A DNA stretch of 64,000 nucleotides, from contig NZ_RAPR01000001.1 in the NCBI RefSeq assembly GCF_003610235.1, positions 6,510,001-6,574,000 of the forward strand. The letters are read 5' to 3'. Below, piece after piece: positions 33,201 to 41,668 of the stretch. The DNA is from Catellatospora citrea. Its GTDB lineage: Bacteria; Actinomycetota; Actinomycetes; Mycobacteriales; Micromonosporaceae. Made by a program: the position numbers and the translations under genes. The notes below the pieces were generated by a model. It was given only the letters and a program-made list of their open reading frames with translations. It made no database searches and was not told the origin of the DNA. Position 1 is the first letter of the stretch. Every line of letters starts with the position of its first letter.

Positions 33201-34225
33201 GGGGCGTGCGGGGTCCGCTGCTCAAACTGCTGGCGTTCGCCGCGGTCACGCTGGTGCTGACCGGCGCGCTGGCGCAGACGCTGGGCTCGTTCGGGTTCGG
33301 CGGCGGGCACACCTACCGGGCCCGGTTCACCGACGTCACCGGCGTGCTGGTCGGCGACGACGTGCGCATCGCCGGGGTGCGGGTCGGCGAGGTGACCGCG
33401 ATCCGGCTGGTCGACCGCACGATCGCGGAGCTGGAGTTCACCGTCGACGAGCAGGTCAGCCTCGCCGCGGGCGTACGCGCGAAGATCCGTTACCGGGACC
33501 TGGTCGGCCAGCGCTACCTGGCGCTGGCCGAGGGGCCGGGCGGCACCGCCCCGCTGCCCGAACACGGGCTGATCCCGCTCGCGCAGACCACGCCCGCGCT
33601 GGACCTGACCGTGGTGTTCAACGGCTTCCGGCCGCTGTTCGCCGGGCTGTCCCCGGACGAGGTCAACGGCTTCGCGTTCGAGATCGTCAAAATGCTGCAG
33701 GGCGAGGGCGGCACCGTGGCCGACCTGCTGCGGCGCACCGCGTCGCTGACCGGCACGCTCGCCGACCGCGACGAGGTCGTCGGCCGCGTCATCACCAACC
33801 TGAACACCGTGCTCGGCACGCTCGACGAGCGTGACGCCCGGCTGTCGGAGACCGTCAAGCAGCTGCAACTGCTGGTGTCGGGGCTGGCCGGGGACCGGGC
33901 CGCGATCGGCGACGCGCTGACCAACCTCAGCGGCCTGGCCGACGCGACCTCGTCGCTGCTGCGCGACGCCCGGCCCAGCGTCGCCGCCGACATCACCGCG
34001 CTGAACAAGCTCGCCGGCACCCTGATCGACAACACCGCCGTGATCGAGAAGACCCTGGCCACCGCGCCCGGCCGCCTCGACGCGCTGACCCGCACGGCCT
34101 CGTACGGCTCCTGGTTCAACTTCTACCTGTGCGACTTCGACGGCCGCGTCGTCGCCGCCGGCAAGACGCTCAACCCGGCGACGCTCGACGGCACGTCCGC
34201 CAAGTGCTCCGGAGGTGGGCGGTGA
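33197..34225 (+). CDS. mceB: MceB-type protein
   Basis: The 342-residue protein has an N-terminal helix (LLKLLAFAAVTLVLTGALAQTLG), the MCE domain (YRARFTDVTGVLVGDDVRIAGVRVGEVTAIRLVDRTIAELEFTV and GQRYLALAEGPG), a helical coiled-coil region and a conserved end GSWFNFYLCDFDG typical of MceB. ATG 33197 overlaps the previous stop (ATGA). Confidence 0.88.
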   Translation: MRGVRGPLLKLLAFAAVTLVLTGALAQTLGSFGFGGGHTYRARFTDVTGVLVGDDVRIAGVRVGEVTAIRLVDRTIAELEFTVDEQVSLAAGVRAKIRYRDLVGQRYLALAEGPGGTAPLPEHGLIPLAQTTPALDLTVVFNGFRPLFAGLSPDEVNGFAFEIVKMLQGEGGTVADLLRRTASLTGTLADRDEVVGRVITNLNTVLGTLDERDARLSETVKQLQLLVSGLAGDRAAIGDALTNLSGLADATSSLLRDARPSVAADITALNKLAGTLIDNTAVIEKTLATAPGRLDALTRTASYGSWFNFYLCDFDGRVVAAGKTLNPATLDGTSAKCSGGGR

Positions 34226-35289
34226 AGCGGCTGCTCCCGACGCGCCCGTTGACCCGGCTGCGGGCGGCCGCCGCCCGCGCGATCAGCGGCGGCACGCGGC
34301 GCACCGCTCGGCCGCCGCGGCGATCACGGCCCGCGCTGGTCGGCGCGGTCGGCATCCTCGTCGCACTCGGGCTGCTGCTGGCCGCGTTCCGGATCGACGA
34401 CCTGCCGCTGATCGGCGGCGGCGACACCTACCACGCCGCCTTCCGGGACGCGTCCGGCCTGGCCGAGGGCAACGAGGTCCGCATCGCCGGAGTCAAGGTA
34501 GGCAAGGTCACCGACGTGGCGCTGGCCCGTGGCGAGTCCGGGCCGTACGTGCGGGTCACCTTCCGCGTCCGCGACGTCGAACTCGGCGAGCACACCGGCG
34601 CCACCATCCGGATCAAGACGGTGCTCGGCCAGAAGTACCTGGCGCTGGCGCCGCAGGGTGACGGAAGGCTGGCCGAGGACGCCGAGATCCCGCTGGCCCG
34701 CACCTCGTCGCCGTTCGACGTGATGCAGGCGGTGGAAGGGCTGGCCGGCACCCTGCAGGAGATCGACACCGGGCAGCTGGCGCAGGCGTTCACGGTGCTG
34801 TCGGAGACGTTCGCCGACACCCCGGCCAGCGTGCAGGCGTCGCTGTCCGGCCTGTCCCGGCTCTCGCAGACCGTCGCCTCCCGCGACCAGCAGCTGCGCG
34901 AGCTGCTGTCGCACACCCGCGGAGTCACCAAGGTGCTCGCCGACCGCGACGAGGAGTTCCGCAAGCTGCTCGGCGACGCGAACCTGCTGCTGGCCGAGGT
35001 GCAGCGCCGCCGAGACGCCATCCACACCCTGCTCGGCGCGACCGTCGAGCTGTCCGAGCAGCTGTCCGGGCTGGTCGCCGACAACAAGGACACGCTCGGC
35101 TCCGCGCTGCGCAACCTGCGCACCGTCGTCGGCGTGCTGCAGCGCAACCGGACCCGGCTGGAGGCGACGCTGACCAGCCTCGCCCCGTTCGTCACCGCGT
35201 TCGCGAACGTGACCGGCAACGGCCGGTGGTTCGACTCGTACGTGGACGGACTCGTGCAGGGCTTCACCCCGTCGACGGGAGGTCGCTGA
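34222..35289 (+). CDS. mceC: MceC-type protein
   Basis: The 355-residue protein has a longer basic cytoplasmic N terminus before its helix (RPALVGAVGILVALGLLLAAF), then an MCE domain (YHAAFRDASGLAEGNEVRIAGVKVGKVTDVALARG, GQKYLALAPQG) and a coiled-coil region ending NVTGNGRWFDSYV. GTG 34222 overlaps the MceB stop (GTGA). Confidence 0.88.
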   Translation: MKRLLPTRPLTRLRAAAARAISGGTRRTARPPRRSRPALVGAVGILVALGLLLAAFRIDDLPLIGGGDTYHAAFRDASGLAEGNEVRIAGVKVGKVTDVALARGESGPYVRVTFRVRDVELGEHTGATIRIKTVLGQKYLALAPQGDGRLAEDAEIPLARTSSPFDVMQAVEGLAGTLQEIDTGQLAQAFTVLSETFADTPASVQASLSGLSRLSQTVASRDQQLRELLSHTRGVTKVLADRDEEFRKLLGDANLLLAEVQRRRDAIHTLLGATVELSEQLSGLVADNKDTLGSALRNLRTVVGVLQRNRTRLEATLTSLAPFVTAFANVTGNGRWFDSYVDGLVQGFTPSTGGR

Positions 35290-36398
35290 TGAACCGGAGA
35301 CGCACCTGGCGGGTCGCGGGCGCGGCCGTGCTGGCCGTGGCCGTGGCGGCCGCGGCGCTGGTGGTGCGGCAGGAGCCGGCCCGGCTGCGGCTGACCGTGC
35401 ACTTCCCGGCCGCGGTCGGCATCCACGCCGGATCAGAGGTGCGGGTGCTCGGGGTCGAGGTCGGCGAGGTCGTCGCGGTCACCCCGCAGGGCCGGGGGGT
35501 ACGCGTGGAGCTGCGCTACGACCCCGCCTGGCCGGTGCCCGCCGACGCCAAGGCGCTGATCGTCCCGCCGAGCGTGGTCAGCGACCGGTACGTGCAGCTC
35601 ACGCCCGCCTACACCGGCGGACCGGCGCTGCCCGACGGGGCCGAGCTGCCGGTGGAGCGCACCTCGGTGCCGATCGAGCTGGACGAGGTCTACCGGTCCC
35701 TGGACGAGCTGAGCACCGCGCTCGGGCCGCAGGGCGCCAACGCCGAGGGCGCGCTGCGCGACCTGGTGCGCACCGGCGCGGCCAACCTGCGCGGCAACGG
35801 TGACGAGCTGCACCAGACCCTGTCCGGGCTGTCGCAGGCGATGTCGACGCTGTCGGCCGGCCGTGACGACCTGTTCGGCTCGGTCGCCGACCTGCAGCAG
35901 TTCACCAGCATGCTGGCCGCCAGCGACGGCACGGTGCGCGAGTTCGACGACCGGCTCGCCGCCGTCTCCGAACAGCTTGCCGCCGAGCGCGAAGACCTCG
36001 CCGCCGCGGTGCGGGCGCTGTCGCGGGCGCTGGCCGACGTCGCCGCGTTCGTCAAGGACAACCGGGCCGAGCTCAAGGCGAACGTCGCCGCGCTGGCCGA
36101 CCTGACCGGGGTGCTGGCACGCCAGCAGCAGGCGCTGACCCAGGTGCTGGACCTGGCCCCGCTGGCGCTGTCCAACCTGAACCTGGCGTACAACCCGCGC
36201 TCGGGCACCATCGACACCCGGGACAACGCGCTGGGGCCGTACGATCCGGCCAGTTTCGTCTGCTCGCTGCTGGTCAGCAGCGTCCCGGTGGCGCAGGTGC
36301 CCGCGGCCTGCACGGACCTGGCCAAGACCCTGGAGACGGCGAAGCTGCCGCTCACCGCCGAGCTGAAGAAGCTGCTCCAGGCGGTGGTGAAGAAATGA
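35289..36398 (+). CDS. mceD: MceD-type protein
   Basis: The 369-residue protein has an N-terminal helix (VAGAAVLAVAVAAAALVV), an MCE domain (LRLTVHFPAAVGIHAGSEVRVLGVEVGEVVAVTPQGRGVRVELRYDP, SDRYVQLTPAYTGG) and a long coiled coil (about residues 130-300). The C-terminal part with FVCSLLVSSVPVAQVPAACTDL resembles MceD. ATG 35289 overlaps the previous stop codon (TGATG). Confidence 0.88.
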   Translation: MNRRRTWRVAGAAVLAVAVAAAALVVRQEPARLRLTVHFPAAVGIHAGSEVRVLGVEVGEVVAVTPQGRGVRVELRYDPAWPVPADAKALIVPPSVVSDRYVQLTPAYTGGPALPDGAELPVERTSVPIELDEVYRSLDELSTALGPQGANAEGALRDLVRTGAANLRGNGDELHQTLSGLSQAMSTLSAGRDDLFGSVADLQQFTSMLAASDGTVREFDDRLAAVSEQLAAEREDLAAAVRALSRALADVAAFVKDNRAELKANVAALADLTGVLARQQQALTQVLDLAPLALSNLNLAYNPRSGTIDTRDNALGPYDPASFVCSLLVSSVPVAQVPAACTDLAKTLETAKLPLTAELKKLLQAVVKK

Positions 36399-37645
36399 GG
36401 TCGGGGGCACGGGCACTCGCCGTTCTGGTGACGGCGCTGCTGGCGGGCTGTGATCTCGGGCTGCCCGGCGGCGCGCCGGACGGGCCGTCCTACGGGGTGA
36501 GCGTGGAGTTCGCCGACGTGCTCGATCTGGTGCCGCAGGCCGCGGTGAAGGTCAACGACGTGACCGTGGGCAGCGTCAGCGGCATCGAGCTGCACGGCTG
36601 GACCGCGGTGGTGCGGCTGAAGGTCGCCGACACGGTCGTGCTGCCCGACAACGCGACCGCCGCGATCCGCCAGTCGAGCCTGCTCGGCGAGAAGTTCGTC
36701 GCGCTGGCCGCGCCGCAGGGCGAGGCGGCCCAGGGCACGCTGTCCGACGGCGACACCATCCCGCTGGCCCGCACCCGGCGCGGCGCGGAGGTCGAGGAGG
36801 TGCTCGGCGCGCTGGGCCTGCTGCTCAACGGCGGCGGCCTCGGGCAGCTCAAGACGATCAACGCGGAGATCACCAAGGCGCTGTCCGGCCGGGAGGGCGA
36901 CGCCAAGGGCGCGCTACGGGAACTGGACCGGTTCGTGGCCGGGCTGGACGCGCAGAAGGACGACATCGTCCGGGCCATCGAGGCGCTGGACCGGTTCTCG
37001 GCCCGGCTGGCCGAGCAGACCGGGACACTGGCGCAGGCCGTGGACGCGCTGGAGCCCGGCCTGACCGTGCTGGCCGACCAGCGGCCCCAGCTCACCGCGA
37101 TGCTGACCGCGCTGCGCGACCTGGGCGCGGTCGGCGAGCGGGTCATCGAGGCCAGCCGCGACGACACGCTGCGCTCGCTGCGCGCCCTGCAGCCGCTGCT
37201 GGAGCAGCTGGTCAAGGCGGGCGACGCGCTGCCGCGCGGGCTGGACTTCGCACTGTCCTACCCGTTCCCGCCGAACGCGGGCAAGGCGATCGCGGGCGAC
37301 TTCGTACGCCTGCACGCCACGCTCGACCTCGACGCCGCCTCGATCCTGGCCAACGCCCTGGCCGCCGGCCCGGCCACCCCGAGTGCCCCGAGCAAGCCCG
37401 GCCTGCCGTTGCCGACGCTGCCGCTGCCGCTGCCCAGCCTGCCCGCGCTGCCGCTGCCGAGCCTGCCCGCGCTGCCGCTGCCGGTGCCCAGCGGCATCCT
37501 GCCCAGCGGCATCCTGCCGGGCCTGCCCGGGCTGCCGCTGGCCGCGACCACGGCGACCCGCGACGGGCGGTGGGACCCGGCGACCGGCGAGGTGGTCCGG
37601 GTGCGCGGCGGCCTGCCCGAGCTGCTCACGGGAGGCCAGGCATGA
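36395..37645 (+). CDS. mceE: MceE-type lipoprotein
   Basis: The 416-residue protein has a lipoprotein signal with lipobox LLAGC (cysteine about residue 19), as in MceE/LprK, then an MCE domain (YGVSVEFADVLDLVPQAAVKVNDVTVGSVSGIELHGW, LLGEKFVALAAPQG), a coiled-coil tunnel part and an Leu/Pro-rich low-complexity tail with LPLPSLPALP repeats (about residues 328-385). ATG 36395 overlaps the MceD stop (ATGA). It would sit in the outer envelope as part of the Mce needle. Confidence 0.9.
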   Translation: MRSGARALAVLVTALLAGCDLGLPGGAPDGPSYGVSVEFADVLDLVPQAAVKVNDVTVGSVSGIELHGWTAVVRLKVADTVVLPDNATAAIRQSSLLGEKFVALAAPQGEAAQGTLSDGDTIPLARTRRGAEVEEVLGALGLLLNGGGLGQLKTINAEITKALSGREGDAKGALRELDRFVAGLDAQKDDIVRAIEALDRFSARLAEQTGTLAQAVDALEPGLTVLADQRPQLTAMLTALRDLGAVGERVIEASRDDTLRSLRALQPLLEQLVKAGDALPRGLDFALSYPFPPNAGKAIAGDFVRLHATLDLDAASILANALAAGPATPSAPSKPGLPLPTLPLPLPSLPALPLPSLPALPLPVPSGILPSGILPGLPGLPLAATTATRDGRWDPATGEVVRVRGGLPELLTGGQA

Positions 37646-38937
37646 TCCTCACTCGGCTCGCCCGGTTTCAGCTGCTGGTGTTCGCGCTGGTGGCGGTGCT
37701 CGGCGTCGGCTACGTCGCGGTGCGCTACGTAGGCGTCGGCGACGGGCTGACCGGCCGGTACACCGTGCACGCCGACTTCGCGGTGGCCGGGGGCATCTTT
37801 GAGAACGCCTCGGTCACGTACCGCGGGGTGCCGGTGGGCCGGGTCGACGCCGTGCGCCTGCACGGCGACGGGGTGCGCGTCGACCTGCGCCTGGACGGCG
37901 GCACCCGGGTGCCCGCCGACCTGCGCGCGGTGGTGGCGCACCGGTCCGCCGTCGGCGAGCAGTACGTCGACCTGCGCCCCGAGACCGACGCCGGGCCGTA
38001 CCTGGCCGACGGCGACGTGATCCCGGCGAGCCGGACCGGGGTGCCGCTGCCGGTGGAGACGCTGCTGTCGAACCTGGACGCGCTGGTCGCCTCCGTCGAC
38101 CCGGCGGAGCTCGGGGTGCTGGTCGACGAGCTGGGCACCGCGTTCGCGGGCAACGAGAGCGCCCTGCGCACCCTGCTCGACTCCGGTGACGCGCTGCTCA
38201 CCGACGCGAACACGTACCTGCCGCAGACCGTGGCGCTGATCCGGGACTCGGCCACCGTGCTGGAGACCCAGGCACGGTCCGCCGACGAGATCCGCCGGTT
38301 CGCCAAGGCCCTCGCCCAGCTGTCCGCGACGGTGCGAGCCGCGGATCCGGACCTGCGCCGGCTGCTGGCCAGCGGGCCGCCCGCCTCGGCGGAGCTGCTG
38401 GCGCTGCTGCGCGACCTCGACCCGTCGCTCGGCCCGCTGCTGGGCAACCTGATCACGGTCAACGGGGTCGCCGTGCGCCGCCTGAACGGCATCGAGCAGA
38501 TCCTGGTGACGTACCCGCTGGTGGTCGCGGGCGGGTTCACCGTCGCGCCCGGTGACGGCACGGCGCACCTGGGCCTGGTGCTGAACGTCGGCGACCCGCC
38601 GGCCTGCAACTACACCAAGTCCGGACAGTCCCTGCGGTGCACCGGCGCCGAGCTGGGACGCGGTTCGGGCGTACGCAGCTCCACTCAAGCCCCGCGGGGT
38701 GGTGCCCCTCCGTCCCCCGCGCCCCTGGGCGCGGGTGCGGCGCCCGCGGGCCCGGGCGCCGGCGCGAGCCCCATCGCGCCGGCGCCCGGCACCACCGTCG
38801 CCGGGTACGACCCGGTGACCGGGCTGGTGATCGGGCCGGACGGGCTGCCGCTGCAGTTCGGCGGCACCGGCGGGCAGGCCGCCACGGCGGGCGAGCAGTC
38901 CTGGAAGTTGCTGTTGCTCAACGGGCTCGCGCCCTGA
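37642..38937 (+). CDS. mceF: MceF-type protein
   Basis: The 431-residue protein has an N-terminal helix (FQLLVFALVAVLGVGYVAV), an MCE domain (YTVHADFAVAGGIFENASVTYRGVPVGRVDAVRLHGDGVRVDLRL, GEQYVDLRPETD), a coiled-coil region, and the MceF end (FTVAPGDGTAHLGLVLNVGDPPACNY) followed by a low-complexity Gly/Ala/Pro stretch and GYDPVTGLVIGPDGLPLQF. ATG 37642 overlaps the MceE stop (ATGA). It completes the six-subunit Mce ring. Confidence 0.88.
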   Translation: MILTRLARFQLLVFALVAVLGVGYVAVRYVGVGDGLTGRYTVHADFAVAGGIFENASVTYRGVPVGRVDAVRLHGDGVRVDLRLDGGTRVPADLRAVVAHRSAVGEQYVDLRPETDAGPYLADGDVIPASRTGVPLPVETLLSNLDALVASVDPAELGVLVDELGTAFAGNESALRTLLDSGDALLTDANTYLPQTVALIRDSATVLETQARSADEIRRFAKALAQLSATVRAADPDLRRLLASGPPASAELLALLRDLDPSLGPLLGNLITVNGVAVRRLNGIEQILVTYPLVVAGGFTVAPGDGTAHLGLVLNVGDPPACNYTKSGQSLRCTGAELGRGSGVRSSTQAPRGGAPPSPAPLGAGAAPAGPGAGASPIAPAPGTTVAGYDPVTGLVIGPDGLPLQFGGTGGQAATAGEQSWKLLLLNGLAP

Positions 38938-38959
38938 CGGCCTGACGAAGGAGACGACG

Positions 38960-39442
38960 ATGAGACTCAGGTCGACCACGGTGCTGGCGGCCGCGCTGGT
39001 GATGGCGCTCGGCGCGGCCGGCTGGCTGGGCTGGCGCTGGCACGACACGCAGCAGCGGGAGCGGGCGCGCGAGCAGGCGGTCGCCGCGGCGCGCCAGTTC
39101 GTCGTGGACTTCGTGTCGGTCAGCGCCGCCACCATCGACCAGGACCTGGCCCGGGTCGCGGTCGCCGCGACCGGCGAGTTCGGCGAGCAGTTCCAGCAGG
39201 GCATGCCCGCGGTACGCGCGGCGGTGCTGGACAACAAGGTGGAGTCCACCGGGTCCGCGCTGCGGGCCGGGCTGGTGTCCGCCGACGCCGACTCGGCCGT
39301 GGTGCTGGTGGCCGCCGACGCGACGGTGAAGAACACGAAGGCGCCCGAGGGCCGGGTCGCCCACTACCGCATCCAGCTCGACCTGGCCCGCGACGCCGCC
39401 AGCGGCGCGTGGCTGGTCGCCAAGCTGCAGTTCGTGGGATAG
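38960..39442 (+). CDS. Mce-associated membrane protein 1
   Basis: The 160-residue protein has one N-terminal membrane helix (TTVLAAALVMALGAAGWLGW) and an extracellular domain (ARQFVVDFVSVSAATIDQDLARVAVAATGEFGEQFQQG) typical of the Mas proteins encoded after mceF. They likely stabilise the Mce complex. GAAGGAGA precedes ATG 38960. Confidence 0.85.
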   Translation: MRLRSTTVLAAALVMALGAAGWLGWRWHDTQQRERAREQAVAAARQFVVDFVSVSAATIDQDLARVAVAATGEFGEQFQQGMPAVRAAVLDNKVESTGSALRAGLVSADADSAVVLVAADATVKNTKAPEGRVAHYRIQLDLARDAASGAWLVAKLQFVG

Positions 39443-39452
39443 GGGAGAGACG

Positions 39453-40010
39453 GTGACCGTGCAGATGGCCGTGACCGATGTGAAGCTCGACGACGCGCCG
39501 GCCGACGAGCCGCGCGACGGTGACGGGCCGGCGCGCCGACCGAGACCGGCGGTGCTCGTACTGTCCGTGGCGATCGCGATCGTGCTGGGCGTCGGGTGGT
39601 ACCTGTGGTTCGACCGGGCGCGCCTGGGCGAGGCGGAGACGGCCGCGCGCGAGTGTGCGGCCGTGGCCCCGGCGGCCGCCGCGGCGCTGTTCTCCTACGA
39701 CTACCGCACCTTCGACGCGAGCGCGGCGAGCGGGCGGTCCTTCGCGGCGGGCACGTTCGCCGAGGAGTACGCCCGCACCACCGCGTCGCTGAAGGACGCC
39801 GCGATCAAGGAGCAGGCCGTGGTGACCGCCCAGGTCACCGGCGTCAGCGTGGTCACGGCCGCACCCGACCGGGTGGAGTTGCTGGTCTTCGTCAACCAGT
39901 ACCGGCGCAACGTGAACATCACCGGCGAGAAGGTCGACCAGAACCGGGTCGTGCTGACCTTCACCCGCACCGGCGGCGCCTGGAAGGTCACCACCGTCGC
40001 CGCGATCTGA
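39453..40010 (+). CDS. Mce-associated membrane protein 2
   Basis: The 185-residue protein has an N-terminal helix (PAVLVLSVAIAIVLGVGWYLWF) and a Mas-like extracellular domain (AALFSYDYRTFDASAASGRSFAAGTFAEEYARTTASLKDAAIKEQ to VLTFTRTGGAWKVTTV), similar in layout to the preceding protein. It ends the mce operon. GAGAGAC precedes GTG 39453. Confidence 0.85.
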   Translation: MTVQMAVTDVKLDDAPADEPRDGDGPARRPRPAVLVLSVAIAIVLGVGWYLWFDRARLGEAETAARECAAVAPAAAAALFSYDYRTFDASAASGRSFAAGTFAEEYARTTASLKDAAIKEQAVVTAQVTGVSVVTAAPDRVELLVFVNQYRRNVNITGEKVDQNRVVLTFTRTGGAWKVTTVAAI

Positions 40011-40070
40011 TCAGCAAGATCGTCCAAGGGAACCGGCCCCGGCCAGGGCGGCGTCACCGAGGATGGGGGT

Positions 40071-40745
40071 GTGGGCGGGGCGGTCGCGGGGGTGGTGCCG
40101 TACGCGCTGGGGGTGGCGGCCAGTCCGTTACCGATCATCGCGGTGATCCTCGTGCTGTTCTCCGACCGGGCCCGGATAGCCGGGCCCGCGTTCCTGGCCG
40201 GGGCGCTCGCCGGGGTGATCGCGGTGGGCGCCGCCGTCTACGTCCTCACCGGCTACGGCTACCTCGACGGCGACCACCAGGGCGGCACCGTCTCGCAGGT
40301 CGTGCGCATCGCGCTGGGGCTGGTCCTGCTGTACGCCGCATGGATGCACGTCGTGCGGCACCGCCGGGCCAACGGGCAGCACGCCATGCCGAAGTGGATG
40401 GCGAGCGCCGACCGCTGGTCACCGGTGAAGGCGGCGATCCTGGCGCTGCTGATGTACGGCGTCGACCCGAAGAACCTGGCCCTGTGCGTCGGCGCCGCCA
40501 AGAGCCTCGCCGCGTCGTCGACGGTCGTGGCGATGGTCGCGCTGAGCATCTTCGCGGTGCTGGCATGCCTGCCGGTCGCGGTGCCGGTGGTCCTCTACCT
40601 GGCCGGCGGCGACCGTGCCGCACGGCACCTCGACCGGCTCAAGACCTGGCTGTCCAAGCACCACCTGCTGGTCATGGCCGGGCTGCTGCTGGTGTTCGGC
40701 ATCCTGCTGATCAGCCACGGCCTGCGCGGCATCCTCGGCCACTGA
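40071..40745 (+). CDS. GAP-family (Sap/SL-1-addressing-like) membrane protein
   Basis: The 224-residue protein has six membrane helices in two halves (YALGVAASPLPIIAVILVLFSDRARIAGPAFLAGALAGVIAVGAAVYVL; MYGVDPKNLALCVGAAKSLAASSTVVAMVALSIFAVLACLPVAVPVVL), the GAP/Sap pattern with the conserved SPLP and DPKN motifs. In mycobacteria GAP-family proteins help export glycolipids such as glycopeptidolipid and sulfolipid. Its place directly after the mce operon suggests a shared lipid-trafficking role, though it has its own start (GTG 40071). Confidence 0.82.
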   Translation: MGGAVAGVVPYALGVAASPLPIIAVILVLFSDRARIAGPAFLAGALAGVIAVGAAVYVLTGYGYLDGDHQGGTVSQVVRIALGLVLLYAAWMHVVRHRRANGQHAMPKWMASADRWSPVKAAILALLMYGVDPKNLALCVGAAKSLAASSTVVAMVALSIFAVLACLPVAVPVVLYLAGGDRAARHLDRLKTWLSKHHLLVMAGLLLVFGILLISHGLRGILGH

Positions 40746-40759
40746 TCCGATGCCGCCGG

Positions 40760-41575
40760 TCAGGCGAAGGCGGCCACCCGGGCGGCCAGCGCGTGGTGGC
40801 GATCCTGCCGGAATCCCGGCCGGAAGCCCTCGGTCCACGGCTTGCGCGGGCCTGCGAAGTGCATGATGCGCACGTCCGGGTCGGCCGGGCGGGGCTGCTG
40901 CTCCAGAAGGAAGCTGCGCATGTTGTTCCAGCGGTGCGGCAGTCGCAGCCATGTCCCGTACGCCACGAGGTTGAGCGCGTCCTGGTCCGGGAAGCGCAAC
41001 CGGTCCGCGTGGTCGGCCAGGTAGGCCAGGCAGCGTGCCGACACCCGCTCGCGCCGCCACACGGGCAGGTTCATCAGCAGCACGCCGGAGTTGAAGTAGG
41101 GCGCGTCCGGGTCGTGTTCCGCGCCCGCCCCGGGCACGCCGCCGTGCGTGGCGAAGGTCGCGGTGAACGCGTCGCGGACCGCGGCCAGCGGCGCGTCGCC
41201 GAGGTCGACCTCCCACAGCGGGGTCAGGTCGCCGCACACCTGCACGTCCGCGTCGAGGTAGAGCAGCCGCCGCGCCTGGTCGCCGATCAGGTCGGGCAGG
41301 AGCAGGCGCAGGTACATGCCGGTGCTGACGTAGGCGAGCCACTCCTCGTCGACGACGGGCAGGGCGCGGAAGTCGTCGCCGGTGGTGAGCAGCCGCAGCC
41401 GGGCGCGTCCGGCGAACTGGCGGCGCAGGGCGGGCTCCCGTTCCTTGGCCACGTCGGTGGTGGTGAGCAGCCAGCACGTGATGTCCGCGCGCCCGGAGTG
41501 GCAGTCGAGCAGCGATTCGACGGCGACCTGGGCGTGGTCGGCGTATGCCTCGTCGAAGGCGAAGGCAATGTCCAT
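40760..41575 (-). CDS. Glycosyltransferase family 8
   Basis: The 271-residue protein has the GT-A fold with a DxD motif in LLYLDADVQVCGDL and a second acidic cluster in DQDALNLVAYGTW; IMHFAGPRKPW near the end is the GT8 C-terminal motif. It retains the anomeric configuration and would use an NDP-sugar with a divalent metal. Upstream lies an unusually AT-rich promoter region with a palindrome over the start codon. Acceptor unknown; the GT2 gene at 44607 may be part of the same glycan pathway. Confidence 0.85.
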   Translation of the reverse strand: MDIAFAFDEAYADHAQVAVESLLDCHSGRADITCWLLTTTDVAKEREPALRRQFAGRARLRLLTTGDDFRALPVVDEEWLAYVSTGMYLRLLLPDLIGDQARRLLYLDADVQVCGDLTPLWEVDLGDAPLAAVRDAFTATFATHGGVPGAGAEHDPDAPYFNSGVLLMNLPVWRRERVSARCLAYLADHADRLRFPDQDALNLVAYGTWLRLPHRWNNMRSFLLEQQPRPADPDVRIMHFAGPRKPWTEGFRPGFRQDRHHALAARVAAFA

Positions 41576-41594
41576 AGGACATTGTCTATCATAG
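41566..41594 (-). promoter_or_regulatory. AT-rich promoter and start-codon palindrome of the GT8 gene
   Basis: Reading on the minus strand, TATGAT (41588-41593) fits a -10 box 12 nt before the ATG at 41575. CAATGTCC-ATA-GGACATTG (41566-41584) is a perfect inverted repeat spanning the start codon, so it could act as an operator or hide the start in a hairpin. The stretch 41576-41640 is about 37% G+C by hand count, far below its surroundings. Confidence 0.5.
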
Positions 41595-41668
41595 ATCTAA
41601 AGATTTTACACCGTACACATTGTGTTCTTAACCGTAGACCGTCGACTCCTTGCACGGCACGCCAGGGC

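Noticed and set aside
38679..38760. Strong GC hairpins as a terminator inside mceF
   Set aside because: They fall inside an intact reading frame that continues to a typical MceF end.
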